Below, in pieces: positions 40,654 to 42,186 of a DNA stretch of 42,186 bases. The stretch lies in assembly GCA_902826515.1 (NCBI GenBank), contig CADEFD010000035.1, positions 1 through 42,186 of the forward strand, given 5' to 3'. Numbering within the stretch: the first letter of the stretch is position 1; every line of letters starts with the position of its first letter. The notes under the pieces were generated by a model that made no database searches, was not told where the DNA came from, and saw nothing but the letters and a program-made list of their open reading frames with translations. The stretch comes from an uncultured Acidobacteriota bacterium (GTDB lineage Bacteria > Acidobacteriota > Vicinamibacteria > Vicinamibacterales > UBA2999). A program made the translations under genes and the position numbers.

Positions 40654-42186
40654 CTATTGCAGCACGACGGAGCCGGCGCCGCAGACGCGCTCGACCGCCG
40701 TGATGAGCTGTTCGGACGGCTTCACCCGGATCTGCGGCGTGACGTTGGCCTTCACGCGCAGCCGCCGGGTGTCGTTGGCCACGTCCAGTTCGAGGACGAT
40801 GGGCCGATCCCCCTGGTGCTGTGCCAGGACGTCCCACAGCGCTTCGAGCGTGGACCGCGACGCGCTGGCATTCAGGTGGATGCTGACCGACCGGGCCATG
40901 CGCTCGCGCAGCCCTTCGAGGGGCGCGAGCTCGTTGGCCTGGAAGCGGGTGGAGTCTTCGTCGCGCTCGAACTTGCCCTTCACGAGCAGCAGCGCGCCGG
41001 TGTCGATGAGGTGCCGGAAGCGACCGTAGGTCTCCGGGAAGACCACCGTTTCGATCGAGCCCTGGGCGTCTTCGAGTGTGAGGACGGCCATCGGGTCGCC
41101 CTTCTTTGTCTTGAGGGCGCGCACGGCCGCCACGACGCCGCCCACGGCCACGTCTTCGAGCAGGAGGCGGCCGGGCTGCCCTTCTTCGGCCTCCGGAACT
41201 TCGAGGCCCAGGAGATCCCCCACGGTGCGGGCGCCGAAGGCCCGCAGGTCGGGCGTATGGCGATCCACCGGGTGGCCGCTCAGGTAGAGGCCCAGGGCCT
41301 CCTTCTCGTTGGCGAGCCACTCCATCTCGGTCCACGGCGGCCCCTCGGGCACGGCGCCGTCTGGCGCCCCGGGGGACGACGGCACGGCCTCGCCAAAGAG
41401 GTTCGCCTGGCCCTGTTCGCGATCGCGCTGCACGCGGGCGCCGTGTTCGAGCGCGAGGTCGAGGCCGCGCATCAGGCGGGCGCGCCCCACGGCCGGCGCC
41501 ACGCGGGCGCCGTCGGCCCCGGGCGGCACGAGGCTGTCGCAGGCGCCGCTCTTCACCAGCGCTTCGAAGACGCGCCGGTTGGCGACGCGCAGGTCGAGTT
41601 CCTCCGCGAGCTGGTGCAGGGCGGAAATCCGTCCGGTGCGCGTGCGCACGTCGAGGATGGCCTGGATGGCGCCTTCCCCGAGGCCTTTGATGGCCGTGAG
41701 GCCGAAGCGCACGCCCTCGGGCACGACCGAGAAGTGCATCTGGCTCTCGTTGACGTCGGGCGGCAGCACGGCGATGCCGCGGTCGCGGGATTCGGTGATG
41801 TAGAGCGCCAGCTTGTCGGTGTTCGCGGCTTCGATCGTGAGCAGCGCGGCCGCGAAATGGCGCGGGTAGTTGGCCTTGAGATAGGCCGTCTGATAGGCGA
41901 GGAACGCGTAGGCGGTCGAGTGCGACTTGTTGAAGCCGTAGCCCGCGAAGTACTCCATCAGTTCGAAGATCTTCGTGGCCTTCTTCTCGCTGATGCCCTT
42001 CTTCTTCGTCCCCTCCAGGAAGGCCTCGCGCTGCTTGGCCATGACCTTGGGGTCCTTCTTGCCCATGGCCTTGCGCAGCACGTCCGACTGCCCGAGGGTG
42101 AAGCCGGCGAGCACCGCCGCGATCCGCATCACCTGTTCCTGGTAGGCGATGACGCCGTAGGTGTCGGCGAGGATCGGCTCGAGCGC
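40654..42186 (-). CDS. dnaE: DNA polymerase III subunit alpha (C-terminal part; runs off the window)
   Basis: This is the last ~510 residues of the replicative polymerase. The frame is open to the window edge (ADTYGVIAYQEQVMRIAA), so the catalytic PHP and palm domains lie outside. Visible are the fingers region (SDVLRKAMGKKDPKVMAKQR, YFAGYGFNKSHSTAYAFLAY), the tandem helix-hairpin-helix (GVRFGLTAIKGLGEGAI), the beta-clamp-proximal linker, an OB-fold (MAVLTLEDAQGSIETVVFP) and the C-terminal tail. The family identity is secure. It is the first visible gene of the accA-recJ-lpt-rpoN direction. Confidence 0.95.
   Translation of the reverse strand, partial: ALEPILADTYGVIAYQEQVMRIAAVLAGFTLGQSDVLRKAMGKKDPKVMAKQREAFLEGTKKKGISEKKATKIFELMEYFAGYGFNKSHSTAYAFLAYQTAYLKANYPRHFAAALLTIEAANTDKLALYITESRDRGIAVLPPDVNESQMHFSVVPEGVRFGLTAIKGLGEGAIQAILDVRTRTGRISALHQLAEELDLRVANRRVFEALVKSGACDSLVPPGADGARVAPAVGRARLMRGLDLALEHGARVQRDREQGQANLFGEAVPSSPGAPDGAVPEGPPWTEMEWLANEKEALGLYLSGHPVDRHTPDLRAFGARTVGDLLGLEVPEAEEGQPGRLLLEDVAVGGVVAAVRALKTKKGDPMAVLTLEDAQGSIETVVFPETYGRFRHLIDTGALLLVKGKFERDEDSTRFQANELAPLEGLRERMARSVSIHLNASASRSTLEALWDVLAQHQGDRPIVLELDVANDTRRLRVKANVTPQIRVKPSEQLITAVERVCGAGSVVLQ

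Overview
The window is about 42 kb of GC-rich, gene-dense bacterial chromosome from a diderm. Complete Tol-Pal genes, Lpt lipopolysaccharide-export genes and a secretin all imply an outer membrane. The gene content, the fused Lpt proteins, the cohesin-tailed secretin and the HprK/RapZ/EIIA-Man block look most like Acidobacteriota, perhaps the Vicinamibacteria. That placement rests on recalled family knowledge, not a search. I see no rRNA, tRNA, CRISPR array or prophage.

Layout. 1-4933: a type II secretion/type IV pilus-like cluster (3' part of a secretin gene, two canonical pseudopilins, one atypical pseudopilin), with a PKD-domain lipoprotein gene set into it on the opposite strand. 4937-10084: an amino-sugar/peptidoglycan salvage cluster (serine hydrolase, sodium:solute symporter, BadF-type sugar kinase, NagB, MurQ). 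10182-12760: a XerC/D recombinase and a membrane-anchored PHP hydrolase. 12765-15065: a fused LptF-LptG permease. 15094-17136: a GH57 glycosidase. 17137-17525: a gene-free stretch with an AT-rich island and several hairpins. 17526-22855 (minus strand): parB, parA, a bifunctional nuclease, miaB, recN. 23009-28483 (plus strand): tolQ-tolR-tolA/tonB-tolB-pal-cpoB, then ssb. 28560-42186 (minus strand): in transcription order dnaE (partial), accA, recJ, lptC/A fusion, lptB, rpoN, hprK, rapZ, EIIA-Man, HPr, EI, and a mannose-6-phosphate isomerase-like cupin.

How the genes work together. The Tol-Pal block and the two Lpt loci maintain the cell envelope. The salvage cluster can plausibly import MurNAc, phosphorylate it and convert it to GlcNAc-6-P and fructose-6-P. 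No nagA is present in the window. EI, HPr, HprK and EIIA-Man form a phosphorelay without a visible sugar permease, next to rapZ and rpoN, which suggests a regulatory PTS.

The most unusual signals are non-coding. (1) A 160-bp element with perfect inverted ends, flanked on both sides by CTAG, sits between accA and recJ. Removing it restores a 3-nt accA/recJ junction, so it looks like an inserted MITE. (2) Three divergent gene pairs have start codons only 21-28 bp apart with -10 elements shared between the strands. The pair at 3966-4018 has two near-consensus face-to-face promoters and a predicted leaderless GTG start. (3) A gene-free 389-bp gap combines an AT-rich island with a run of hairpins and may hold an unannotated RNA.
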